The notes under the pieces: model-generated
What the model saw: the letters and a program-made list of their open reading frames with translations, nothing else
Told to the model about the DNA's origin: nothing
The model's database searches: none
Shown here: in pieces, positions 24,495 to 35,490 of the stretch
How positions within the stretch are numbered: the first letter of the stretch is position 1
Layout: each line of letters starts with the position of its first letter
DNA from: Datnioides undecimradiatus
Taxonomy: Eukaryota; Chordata; Actinopteri; Lobotiformes; Datnioididae
Length of the DNA: 64,000 nt
NCBI GenBank assembly: GCA_008933995.1
Contig: WARS01000050.1
Span: 5,458,574-5,522,573 of the forward strand
Direction of reading: 5' to 3'
Made by a program: the position numbers and the translations under genes

Positions 24495-26954
24495 CAACCA
24501 GTGCTCTGTTTCTTCCTCGTCTATTCCTCTTTCAAATAGTCACCCAGAACATAAGAGCATCTCAGACAGATTAGAATCAGTCATAATGACGAAACCTGGT
24601 TGTAACTCCTCGACCAGTGTGGCTGGTGTCATTCAACAAAGCAGACACGAATGAGGTTTTTGCACATCCTTTTATCTGTCTTGTAGCCTGACTATGGTTA
24701 CTTTTATCTGTAGTCGTGCCAAAATGGACAAAAGACTAAAGCCATCATATGTTTCAAGCAAATGATGTAGAGTCAAATGTGAAGGAGGGGGAAATAAATT
24801 CCCTGCCAAAAAATCCCCAAATGAACCCAGTCTGATGGGCACAGGTTTGGACCAGAGTGCAAAATGACATTCTGAAGGTGTAGCTCGATGTCAAGTTGGT
24901 TGAAGATGAGGTAGCCCGACTCCATGTGAACCAAATGTTTCATTTCACAGTAAAGATTCATTTGGCAAGTGTGGAGCTGCTGTGCATGAGTCCATCCCAG
25001 CTGCTCTGCAGAGCATCAGAGGAAGGGAGCCACATCAGTCTCTCAGGTGATAGATTGGAAATCAAAGTTTTAATCATACACTCTGGGCTGTTGCCTGGCA
25101 ACAGGCCTCCCCTTGCTGAACTTGTCTGTTGGCTGAAGAGAAGCAAAGATGAGAAGAAGATGACGAGTCGAATGGAGGGAGCATGGGGAGACTGAGCTGA
25201 ACTGGATGACATGTCTGACTGAGTGGGTTGCAATCAAATATTAAAGGATCAAGACAGTTATAATACATTGAATTAGCAACAAAAAGTACAGTAAAGTACA
25301 GTCAAAAAAGCTTGTTTTTGGATGACGTTTGAGAACCCGTAATTTGTGTAACACTCAGCAAACTCTTCGCCTCAGTGCTGCCTTCATTTTTCTTCTTAGT
25401 TACAAAGTACAGGAAATGCTTAGAGTCATCATTTTACCTTTTAGAGCAGAACAACTATAACATATTTCCTCTGTTAACAATGGACACCGGTGCTTTTAAC
25501 AGCCTTTCAGAAATTGCAAAGTGGTAGCACAAGCTGTAAGCAGAGTCCCACATTAATATGCATACTGCTGCCAACACATTTCTGTGCATACTTCCTTCTG
25601 TCTATTTAACTAATGATGTGAGAAGCTAACGGTGCACACATTTAAACTGTCAACTGTCTGTACTGTGAAAACAGAGAAGTAGACCGAAAACATCTGTCAA
25701 CCTTTGAAACCACAGGAAATCAAAAGTTCAAGAGCAACATGATTAAGTTGTAGTAATTTATTGCATTGATTAAATGCATTAATTGTTATTTTATTTGTTC
25801 TACTCTGCGACTAAGTGGTACAGCGGTTTCATAACCATTAATCCTTATCGCTCAGCATCTACCGGAAGAATGGTTTGGAAAAGAGACGTGGAGGAGACAT
25901 CATCTTTGGAATGATTGTGAAGCGTTAACTTCATTTTTTGCTTGGTTGGTGAATGAGAATACAGTGTCTTTGCATTCTGCAATAAGAAGAGACAGCATCT
26001 GAGTCGGCCTCTTTTGCGTGTGTGGCAGTCCTCCCATGTATTGTGGAGGATTTTTGTTGAACAATATTGTCTCTGCTCCTGAAATCTGCATTTTTAAGCA
26101 CATTTTTACCACAATACACAGGGATCCAGCTGGCAGGCAGTTATTTGTGGCAGAATCCATTTTAATGGACAGTTGAGAAAATGCACTTTGACGTTTAATA
26201 TAACATCAGCATGTGTTTGTTCTCTTTGTTGTACCACCAAGAAGGTAATGTCAATCAGTCCTGGTTGGTTCGTCTGTAAATACAATATTTAGTTCCAGAT
26301 CAGATGTTTGGGTATTCATAGTCCCTTGCATGATTCCTATTGATTCTGGTAGCCTTTTGATCTTTATGCATCATTGTCAGCTTAAATTCCCCCTTGAGCA
26401 GCTGTGTGATCCATGAGAAGCGAACTAATGGTCAGACTGATGGCGTCCTGTTACGGCTACAGTGCAGCCACTGTTTCTTGCCTTCGCTTGTGCTTCAACA
26501 GGAAGTGCTCGGGCCTGTTTCAGGAACGGCTCTGCACTCTGCTCCATGGACGCGTCTTTTTTCAGTGACAGCTGCTTCAAGAGTATCTTCTCATTTTTTA
26601 AAAATAAAACACCCAATTCAAACTCTGTTTTGACCAATTTAACAAAATCTGAGTAGGAAACAGGCAAAATGCTTCACTTCTAAGGCTCACTTTAGGATTT
26701 GAGGGCTGACAGAAGAAATCAGTGTCACAGCTCCAATGTTCTCCAGGTAAAACCACTTCTGTTAGATGAGGCCATGGAGCTTTGTTCATTTATGCTAAAG
26801 AACTATCCAAATGTAATGGACAGATTTATGAAATATGATGAGCATGTTCTTTGAGTGATTGACCACCTCATTCCCTAAAGCCTCTAAGTATGTTTTCTTC
26901 ATTCAGCTCTTTCAGCGTGCATGTTGAATTGAACATTATAGCTTCTGCTGCTTT

Positions 26955-27035
26955 AGGCAAGGCAATTTTATTTATAGCACGCTTCATACACAATGGCAAT
27001 CAAGATGCTATGCAAGTTGCATAAAAGATATAATT
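26955..27035 (+). repeat. Fragment of a common fish interspersed repeat
   Basis: The stretch GGCAAGGCAATTTTATTTATAGCACGCTTCATACACAATGGCAA (in pieces) matches a motif widespread in fish genomes ('TTTATTTATATAGCACATTTCATACACA'). Only the end of the repeat is present. Its family is not named here. Confidence 0.5.
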
Positions 27036-27220
27036 TGGAAAAAAGTCCTGAGGGACATGATCTCTAATTTGTGCTCTAATGTGTGTATGATATCGTACCA
27101 AAATGCAGCCTCTTCACGTTCTATACAAATCTTACAGTTGGGCTGATCAACTCACCTATGACAGATATTCTAAATGATTCATCATGTAGGAAACTCTGAC
27201 AGAATTATATATTTCCTGAC

Positions 27221-27579
27221 TAGTGTTGGGCAGTAATATACGACTTAATAACCTGTTACAGTGATGACTTTTTCCACTGCTGATTGATTACGTTAGCCAC
27301 TGGTTTGGTATTGTGTCAGAGGTTGTAGTTTTGGAGAATTGTGCGCAGTTACTGAGGCTAACGAGCTGCTGGTTCGTAAATCCGCCTTCTCATAAACCAA
27401 AATGTCACTATTTCTGTTTTTATTCGCGGAGGTAGGAGGTGCCTCAAACACAGCTGCAGCAGCTCGAAAGTCAAAAGAGCAAAGCAACATTACTTGTGCT
27501 GCTGTGTAATTATTAAATAATGTAATTACTTTTTAAATAAGTAATAAGGCGACAGTTTTCAAATAACTTGCCAACACTG
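27221..27579. mobile_element. hAT-like MITE ('GTGTTGGGCAAGTTA' type)
   Basis: Ends are near-inverted: TAGTGTTGGGCAGTAA at 27221 and, reading inward from 27579 on the other strand, CAGTGTTGGCAAGTTATT. The body has the typical 'CTGTTACAGTGATGAC' and 'AATGTAATTACTTTTTAAATAAGTAAT' pieces. It is 359 bp with no coding capacity. Flanking 8-mers agree at only 5 of 8 positions, so the target duplication has decayed. Confidence 0.7.
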
Positions 27580-27589
27580 TTGCTTAGCT

Positions 27590-29745
27590 GTTAATTGATT
27601 TGCAGAATAATAGCAGTACTTGGGCGTAAATTTATTAATTTGCAAAAAACAGATTTTATTTGACGCCATTCTTAAAATGAATAAACCAGCACGATAATAA
27701 ACCTTTGACTGCTTGAAATAACTAACTTGAGAAAATACCTCAAAACTGTTTTTGCAAATAAACCCCAATTACATGCAGTGCTTTACGACTTCAGTTAAAT
27801 ATGGAAGTTATTTTTGATCGTTTCTAGTGGGTGTGTGTGATAGAAAACACATACCCCTATGTTATCTAACAGGATGTAGAATGTAATATTATGAGCAATG
27901 CCAACCCACTTACAGCAATCATGTTGAGCAGTTCTGACAGCCCTGATTTACATTCAGAAAATTCAATGGAAGCTTTTTTTAGTGTTAAATGGTTGTCGAT
28001 CATGTAATGCAGAATGGTCCTAATTAACTGCTCTTAGGGGACAAAACTAAGAACGCACCTGTTTTGTGCATTTAGATTTTTTTCCAGTGAAACATGTCCA
28101 TGTAAGATTTTTCTGATAAACTGCCTCAGTTCCCAGATACTTCACAAAGAATTTAGTCCTTGATGTAGCCTCAGTGCAAAGACTGAATTGCTTCTGAGAA
28201 CATTTTAGGGACAGATATCCTTTATGTAGTGCATATTATTGGTGTCAAAAGATGTCATTGTTTGGGTGTCTGGCTCATGAATTAGATCGTTCACCTTGGT
28301 TTAGAAGAGAACATAGTGGCACTTTCTCCCCTCTGAACATCGAAATGACAGTAAAATGATGAAGAAAGGGCATCATTTGGTTGTAACACTTTCCCTCTCA
28401 GTAGCTGTTTTTTCTCTGCCGAGTAAATGTTGTAATCATGATCGGTTTTCTTTGCCTGCTCTTCGTTCAGAGTCAGACAGTTTTCATATAAATGTTGGTC
28501 ATTTGCAGCCAACATGAGCAATAAATCTTTTCCTCAACCATTTAAAAAAGCTCAGGACTGCAGCTAATTTAGTTCAGTTTCCTCTGTGTGATTGTAACAC
28601 ATATTGATGGGGCATGGAGGATGAACAGCTTAGACCTTTTATTTGCTCCTGTAGAAGACAATATTGCCAATGAATTGTCTTCTGGCCTCTTTCAAATTCA
28701 TTAATCTAATATGACAATATGTATTTAAATCAAGTGTAAACATTGCTAAGCGAGCAACTAAAATTGACAAACTTGAGTAAATTACGTTAAATCGTTAAAT
28801 CTCCCCAAAACTATAAAAACTAATATACTACAAGTAAAATAGTGTCATCTGTTGGCAAATGAGAGTACTGCATGGAGGTGGCTGACTGAATGGAACCAAC
28901 GTAAAGTATTACTTTAACAAAGGAAATCCGACCCACAGGAGACATGATAACAAATGAATTATATTCTAGGCGCTCTTTTTTGTACCTTGGCTCCTAAACA
29001 TGCAAAATAACAAAATTTCGATTGAGGAAATGTTTGCTGTGAGAGCTAATATGTGGTCACAGGACACAAGCCTAACTACTGGAAAATGCACTGAAAAGTC
29101 AGCTAAAAAAGTCGAGCTAAAAACATCTAGAAAGCTAGAATTAATGACTATGCAATCAAGCTATGTAAGATTACCAGTAATTAACAATGTGCACCAAAGG
29201 TAACAACATAAACTGCTTAAATATCAAAGAAAACAATAAAGTAATGCAGCAGCATTTTGACATACCACACAACCTTCAGCAATACAAAGGCAGGCGAGAG
29301 GAGCTGTGGAAGCCCAGGAGATACAGAAGAAGCTCAGTGCAGTGCAGTCATTACCACAGGGATCAGGAGGAAATAGAAGCAAATGAAAATAACTCACTTA
29401 GATAAAATGTACACATATCCAGCAGAATAATTAAATGATAAATAAGATGTTCAAATCTAAATTGGAAATAATAATTGATGAAGTGTATTTTCTATTCTGT
29501 TATTTTACTCTTCATCTGCAGTCAAAATAAAACCATTGGGATGGGTTGAAGGCTGAGCAGCTCATTGTCTCAACCTGTAATGTGCTCTGTAAATGGGTTT
29601 GGATGAGCACAGATGGATGTCAGAATGGCCCAAATGGAGAGTCATCCCCTGCAGTGAAGACTGAGCAGTTTTGACTAATGGTGGATCACAGTGTCTCTGT
29701 TGCATTCCAAACGCCCTACAAAATTGCAGTCAAGAGTTCATACCA
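27590..29745. other. Desert segment, no supported gene
   Basis: AT-rich DNA without recognisable coding content. A frame at 29000-29205 (+) is Lys/Glu/Ser-rich, but no family was recognised. Confidence 0.5.
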
Positions 29746-29748
29746 AGC

Positions 29749-29807
29749 GATATTTCAAAAATAGTTTTTGAAAAAATAGTTTTTTCAAAAATAGTTTTTG
29801 AAATATC
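29749..29807. repeat. Nested palindromic repeat
   Basis: Outer arms GATATTTCAAAAA (29749-29761) and TTTTTGAAATATC (29795-29807) are exact reverse complements. Inside, the unit TTTCAAAAATAGTTTTTGAAA-like occurs twice around a third ATAGTTTTTT. It may be a head-to-head MITE relic; it lies 45 bp from the Tc1 left end. Confidence 0.85.
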
Positions 29808-29852
29808 ACTCTCATTGTGCTCATCTTCTTTTGTCCCCCTCTACTTCATATG

Positions 29853-29880
29853 CACTACTCACAATAAGTTAGGGATATTG
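29853..29880 (+). repeat. Tc1 left terminal inverted repeat
   Basis: 28 bp, exact complement of 31043-31070. Confidence 0.95.
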
Positions 29881-30056
29881 TTATTTACATGAGTGCTTTT
29901 CCTATTTGGTCTGAATTTTAATGAAATAAGTAAAAGTTCCCTTTGATATTACTAATAATGAATGAGAAGAAACACCATTTTCATTAGTTTAATATTTATT
30001 ACCCCCCAAATTTAGACAGTAATAAGGATAGCCCCAAATAACAAAAATTGACAATG

Positions 30057-30701
30057 TCAGTAGCGGGTGTTTCCACCATTTGCCGCAATGACAGCTTGAC
30101 AGCGATGTCTCATGCTCCTCACTAGCCTCATGATGTTGTTCTGAGGCAATGCGTTCCACTCTTCCACAAGTGCTACACGCAGTTCTGCCAGGTCATGTGG
30201 GGGTGGGGTACGATCATCCAGTCTCTCCTTCAGCTGGTCCCAGACGTGCTCTGTGGGGTTCAGGTCAGGGGACATTGCTGGCCATACCATATGAGGCACT
30301 CCGACTTCCTGAAGTTGAGCTGTGACAATTCTGGCACGATGTGGTGGAGCATTATCATCCATGAACAGAAAGTTGGGGGTGTGCTGGTGGAATTGGGGGA
30401 TGATGATGGGTTCTATGATGTCTCTGAGGTAAGAACGTGCAGTGACTGAGCCATCTACAATAACCAAATCTGTTTTGCGCTGACTGGTGATGCCTGCCCA
30501 GACTGTTGCACCTCCTCCACCAAAGAGAACCCTGGGGACCATGTTGACCTCGGCGTATCGCTCACCTCGCCTTCTCCAGCAACACTGACGACCATCATTT
30601 CTGTGCAAGGTGACCCGACACTCATCAGTGAACAGGACGGTAGACCACTGCTGCATTGTCCAGGTCACATGGTCACACTTGTGCCCACTGCAAACGTTCA
30701 C
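30057..30701 (-). pseudogene. Tc1 transposase, catalytic domain
   Basis: The frame ends at 30057 and carries the DDE residues: FTDEC (first Asp), [10 protein letters not shown] (second Asp) and NPTEHVW (Glu). There are 34 residues between the second Asp and the Glu, so it is DD34E. The glycine-rich patch [13 protein letters not shown] is also present. The frame is open over 214 codons. It joins the N-terminal half by a frame shift near 30675, where [11 protein letters not shown] here overlaps LQWAQ in the other frame. The enzyme cuts and pastes its element at TA sites in the nucleus. This copy is probably inactive because of the frame break and the missing N-terminus. Confidence 0.93.
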
Positions 30702-30972
30702 GGCCGTGTCTTGGTGTCAGTGGAGTCACCTGCAACGGTCGTCTGGCATTCAAGCCAAAGCGGTGGAGTCGGTTGCGAATGGTTTGTCTGGAAACCCTAG
30801 TACCCCTCACATCTCGTAAATGGGCCTGCAGCTGTGTGGCAGCTGCATAACGATGTCTGAGTGCATAGGTCCTTAGGTACTGGTCATCGTTGCGGTCTGT
30901 CACTCGTGGGGCTCCACTCCTGGGTCTGTCACGAACTCTGCCAGTAGTTCTGTGTCTATCATCCCAATACAA
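30673..30972 (-). pseudogene. Tc1 transposase, N-terminal part
   Basis: Encodes the second helix-turn-helix region: TGRVRDRPRSGAPRVT (the GRPR-like linker) and RVSRQTIRNRLHRFGLNARR. It starts at an internal Met. The first paired-like helix-turn-helix is lost, because only about 70 bp separate this frame from the right terminal repeat. Confidence 0.9.
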
Positions 30973-31042
30973 TTGCCTCCCTATCCCAAAAATCTCTGAA
31001 GTGAAACAAACACCGTATGTATGACATCCACTGAGTCTCTCA

Positions 31043-31070
31043 CAATATCCCTAACTTATTGTGAGTAGTG
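31043..31070 (-). repeat. Tc1 right terminal inverted repeat
   Basis: 28 bp, exact complement of 29853-29880; followed by TA at 31071-31072. Confidence 0.95.
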
Positions 31071-31433
31071 TAAAATATCACCAACAAACCAAATCCAACT
31101 CTTTTCTTTACTTTCTTAACCATTAAGTGAGCAAACAATGCTCATTGCAACCAGATTAGCTCACATTTTATGTTTTCAAGCACTATACACACACATTTCA
31201 TCGTTACATCTTCAGAATCTTCACTGGATAAATGGGGTTCAGTCATGTTTTTAAGATAAATACTGTACATGTACAATCAGCCATGACATGGTGTAGAACT
31301 GTGTAGATCTATAACTAGCAAAAAACATCCTTGAATATAATTTGACTGCCTTTACAGTGGATTCCTTATGCAGTAATGCACAGTTTCCAGTGATTATTGT
31401 GTTTATTGTAGTCAAAAAATGATGTGGGTTTGC

Positions 31434-31770
31434 TTAAAGCACCATTATTGATGCCAACCAACGTTCCATCACGCGCAGATCAGGTTGTTTGTGCCGAATA
31501 TCCTCTCTCAGATGTCTTGGAATGGTGCAGAAGACTTTTCTATTCAAAGTGTGACCCTGGGGGCTGCATTGACAGAGCACAACCTCGCACTGCAAAAAAA
31601 AAAAAAAAGAAAATTGCCCTGCCATTGTGATCAGACTTCCGTCTTGCTGATTCATCCACAGTTATGACTCCTGTTTGGTCTCTGGTCGTAGCCACCGATC
31701 AAGCTTAGCTTCAACCAAGTTTTATTTTATATTTGCTCTCTGTTGAAGTTTGAGGGCCATGGTGATGGTG
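31434..31770 (-). mobile_element. Second mariner-family remnant
   Basis: On the minus strand, SPQGHTLNRKVFC and RHLREDIRHKQPDL match the mariner segment 'PPGQTVNKEFYLNVLRRLREDIRRKRPDLW'. Upstream, YD/RPETKQESQLW-like residues (31690-31650) match 'YDPETKQQSSQW'. An A-rich run at 31592-31606 interrupts the block. No terminal repeats were found. It is a dead fragment of the same group as the 5 kb remnant. Confidence 0.7.
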
Positions 31771-33179
31771 CACAAATGCAATCAAGCAAGTTTAGGCAGT
31801 TAGATAAGAAATTCACAGCCAATAATCACATTTTATTTATTTTTATTTTATTTTTGGAGTGTGCTGGTGCCAAAGATGGCTCAGCGCTTCTTTAAACTGT
31901 GTTAACAGTGACAAATATTTTGATCACTTTCTATGACAGTTATTTCTGGCTGCTATGCATCTGGAAAACTTTGTGTGTTGCAATACTATGACAAATGACA
32001 GCTGTGAGCTGTTGTCACCAGTTGTAGTTCTGACATTTGTAAGATTTGTAGTTAATTTAGATATTTTGCCCGATGTTGATATGTTGGAAAATATGTAAAT
32101 CTAGTTTAACTAAATGTTGCTGTTTTAAAAATTCATTATACCTACTTTGGCAACTGCTGAAGCACTTAGGCTATACAAAGAGTTATAGAATCAGCAGATA
32201 ATATGGGATGTTTGACGTTTAACCCTGTTTTTATGAGATGCATTGCGCAGAAAAGATGCTAGATGACTCAGGACTGATAAGTTGGATCCATCATCCACCC
32301 CGTTTTGTTCACATATCCCTCACATCGATGGAAAACTGACAGAATGGGAAAAGGGCAATAGATGAAAGTGCAGATGCAGCAGCCAGAGTTGACGTCCTCA
32401 TTTCTTCTCCCCTGGTCTGTTTGATTACAGTAGTGTCAGGGCTGGGCCTTCTTAATTGTATTCAAGATCACCATGTCTCCCTTTGATGATGCGAACGTGG
32501 GAAACACAGGGAGAATCAATCACAGGGCACCCTGCTTTTGCTCTGCCATATGCAAAGGCGAGCAGGCACATGAAGAAATGTGCACGCACATACATTCATG
32601 AATATTATTCTTTTTCTTATCTTCACTGTTCTCTCTTTTCTTATTCTGCCTCATCCTCACACATGTAATCACACGCACACGCACAAACCCTGAGCTCTCC
32701 CCGTCTCATCCCTTACATGATGGGAGCAAAAAGCTTGAATTATCCCCCGTGAGAGCCCACCCCTCTTCTTATCCCTGCCCATTTTTCTAGTATGTGCACA
32801 TGCACATACACAAACAACCAGTGAACATGTATTATGTGGCTTTTGTCAGTGTGTGCCACAGTGGAAATGAAGCTGTGTGTTCCATCTTCTGTCTGTGTGT
32901 CTGTGTGTGTGTGTAAGTGTGTGTTTGAGTGAGTCATGTGTCAAATGTGAAGTGCTCTGTTACAAAAAAAAAATGTAATGAAGGTGGCCCTGCCAGCAGT
33001 AAAGAGGATTCAGTGCAGGGTGGAGGTGCAGATTCAATTAGCTTTGTGGGTGCCATGAAATGGTGATAATACAGGCGGGTAATGTCAACAAGCATCAAAT
33101 CTTTCTTTTTTTTTTGGAGAGAGAGCTTCTCTCTCCCTCCTCTCTCGTTTTCTCCGCACCCTGCGTGCTTTGTCCTTCA

Positions 33180-33320
33180 CGTACGGTGATAGTTAGGGTC
33201 ACTGAGGCCGTAAATCGCTGGTAGCGGGACGCGAAGCCAACGCCATTCATCAATGTAATTAGCGTTCGGCATACGACCCTGCTGCTACGGACATGGCTGC
33301 CTGCTTTCTGACAGGCTATC
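33180..33320. other. Candidate conserved non-coding block
   Basis: CpG-retaining, non-repetitive DNA in an otherwise CpG-poor area, with an ATGTAATTAGCG core. It resembles an enhancer-type element. Confidence 0.28.
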
Positions 33321-33478
33321 TACCAGTCTCTCATCCCACCGCTCTATCTCTTTCTTTCCATCCCTCAGGTTGGTGCCACAAAAAGGGGTGTGTACACCTG
33401 TCACAGCCTTCACCTGCTCAGCTCAACTGCTGTCCTGCAGTAAAAACTTGTGAGTGTGCATAAGAGAGAGGATTTCTG

Positions 33479-33508
33479 GATGTGTGTGTGTGTGTGTGTG
33501 TGTGTGTA
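33479..33508. repeat. (TG)n microsatellite
   Basis: TG run of about 15 units. Confidence 0.95.
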
Positions 33509-33519
33509 CGGCTGTTGGA

Positions 33520-33790
33520 GCAAAGAGGGAGCAAGCCGGCCGTGGTATTGTGACATTTGTTCATTTGTCATTTCGGTTGAGTGGTGCAGTAATTACTGCC
33601 ACTGGGGGCTCGCTCTTGTGTTTGGGGCTCGGCCAGAGAGCAAAGAGTGCTGTCAACGGGAAAACAGTGGGAGAGTTTGGGAAAATGCAATGTCCCTAGA
33701 GGAGCCGCTTTGCTCTGTCCCCACATTGATAATGCTCCCGTTGTGCGAACAGCTTGAGTTGTTGCCAAAATTACAGTAATTTTTCAGAAT
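33520..33790. other. Candidate conserved non-coding block
   Basis: Complex GC-balanced DNA with GCAGTAATTACTGCC, an imperfect palindrome around TAATTA, and no repeat content. Open frames through it resemble nothing known. Confidence 0.3.
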
Positions 33791-34785
33791 ATATTTAGGT
33801 GAAATAGAATCTGCAACTGTTCTCCAGTATGAAAAGCATTAGACATGCCTATTCTCAAATGCCCACACAAATCCAACACGGCACACACAGTAACATGCAT
33901 AGAATTACACAAAGATGGGAATCAAGAAAAACAAAAAGAGAACACAAAGCTACAGAGGATTAGAGCACAGAGGCACGGGAGTGGAGTATGAATTCCTCCC
34001 ATGCTCTCTTTCAACAAAGCCTCTTTTATAAGGTTGCATAATGACACAATGCTTGTTCTCTCATTCATCCATTTCCTCCCACGTTCTCATCCAATACGTA
34101 TTCCTTTTTCTAAGGAGGTGCTTGTTAATTGGTCTTGGCTGAAGAGGTTACGAGTGTTCCAGCTCTCTACAGTGAATATATGTGTCTTGTTGACTCCAAG
34201 TCGCGCTGGAGTGTGCGTTCAGAATACCAGAATGCCAAGTCCATTAAAGTGAGAAGGGTTCATTTGTCACAGTTTCCATTGGTGTTGCTGTAATGACCAG
34301 GTATGTGGGTGATGAATGGCCTGACCTTTTCCTCCCCCTTATAATCAAGTGTTCCTGGTAGATCCCCATACTTAATTTGTGGCTGTCTTCGATGCTGTCA
34401 CAGTCTAGTATGCAGTACCAAGTGTTGAGAAACTGACAGATTTTTCTTTGACTTTGTCATCAGCTAAATATCTGTCCGTCTTTATCCATGTTGGAGCTTA
34501 GCAACCGTAACAAGGCAGGGCAGGACTGTCAAGCTTTACATCTGTCGTGGCACGTCTTTTTTTGTATCTACCATCCAAAACTCTAATGCTACTAAAAGAA
34601 GTTTTAACAAATCCAGGTATAGGTGGTGCCCAACAATTTATGAGATACGCATCTGCAGTTTGTCTGAGATGATAAACCATTCAAACAACGTTAAAAGCAG
34701 TTTTATGAAGTGACCGTTTACCACTGACGGGACGGAAGTTGCTGAGCAAACAAACCTACAACAGCAGGAAGAGTTTTCTTTTTAA

Positions 34786-34885
34786 AGCAATGGGCTTTTG
34801 ATGCAGTGGGTGTTTTCTAGGTAATAAGCTGTCGCACCGTTGGGCTTTTGGTCCAATGGGACATTTTTCATACCGTTGGGGTTGA
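34786..34885. repeat. Short imperfect tandem repeat
   Basis: The phrase 'CAATGGGCTTTTGATGC', 'CCGTTGGGCTTTTGGTCC', 'ACCGTTGGGGTTGATG' recurs three times over about 100 bp with changes. Confidence 0.5.
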
Positions 34886-34930
34886 TGAACTATGTAGTCA
34901 TTCTTTTAAAAACCAAGGCACTGCATTAGT

Positions 34931-34952
34931 AATCCCACTATGTAGTGGGATT
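34931..34952. repeat. Perfect palindrome, 10-bp arms
   Basis: AATCCCACTA, then TG, then TAGTGGGATT: exact inverted arms around 2 nt. Confidence 0.9.
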
Positions 34953-35099
34953 TCAGATGATACTACAGATGATAAAAAAAACCAACCCTGTTCATGACTG
35001 ACATATCTGCATAGAACCGAGTTTTGCTGCTAGTATATCAGAGTGTAATGTTAGAAGCCTAGTCCCGTCCATTTCAAAGTCCACTTCTATAATTCAACA

Positions 35100-35490
35100 G
35101 CTACAGTTACAACATACCTTTCAGATGATATTTTATATATACAGTTGTGATCAGTCTATAAAAAATGCATTGTTTTTAACTGATCTGCCCAACAGTGATG
35201 CAACAATGTGTAGTTAGAATTAGCTCCACCTGCCCCTCTGACCAACTGTAACGCTAAAGTACTGCTTACGTATTAATGCATTTATAATAATGATCCAATA
35301 ATATACTCTCAATAATATACTATATACATAATTACTCAACATTAATTACTATTTTATTACTATTACAGTTTAGTTTTAATTGCAGGACTTTAAATGGAGT
35401 ACTTCAGTAAAAGTAGAAATACGTTAAAATGTTCTAAATACCTTCTCAATCACTGACTATAAGTGCTGCAATAAAAATAGATATACAGAA
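35100..35490 (+). repeat. Common fish interspersed repeat (AGCTCCACC..ATTAATGCAT type)
   Basis: The pieces 'TTAGCTCCACC..GACCAACTGTAACGCTAAAGTACTGCTTACGT', 'ATTAATGCATTTATAATAATGATCCAATAATATA' and 'GCAGGACTTTAAATGGAGTACTTCAGTAAAAGTA' match, in order, a repeat abundant in percomorph genomes. Diverged and non-coding. Confidence 0.6.

Larger units (their letters stand above)
17400..26940. other. Gene desert segment, no supported gene
   Basis: No exon chain or protein family was recognised. It holds one long CA microsatellite, a candidate conserved block at 18840-19060 and low-complexity CT-rich DNA near 23890-24160. Frames at 18303-18675 (-) and 26425-26667 (-) are open for 60-80 codons but match nothing I know. 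Confidence 0.5.
29853..31070 (-). mobile_element. Tc1-family DNA transposon, near-complete but broken
   Basis: Exact 28-bp terminal inverted repeats (CACTACTCACAATAAGTTAG...) lie at 29853-29880 and 31043-31070. The right flank is TA; the left flank is TG, a mutated TA target duplication. At 1218 bp it is shorter than a full Tc1 (about 1.5-1.6 kb). It holds a minus-strand DD34E transposase that lacks its first helix-turn-helix. No related host function is implied. Confidence 0.95.
31780..34780. other. Desert segment, no supported gene
   Basis: No gene is visible. It holds TG-rich low complexity near 32890-32935, a TG microsatellite at 33479 and candidate conserved blocks at 33180-33320 and 33520-33790. 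Confidence 0.5.

Noticed and set aside
26425-26667. 80-codon minus-strand frame with Lys/Leu-rich start
   Set aside because: Possibly a transposon fragment, but no diagnostic motif was found; left unassigned.
33450-33779. 109-codon + frame across the TG microsatellite
   Set aside because: Begins in repeat-derived poly Val/Cys and overlaps an enhancer-like block; no homology recognised.
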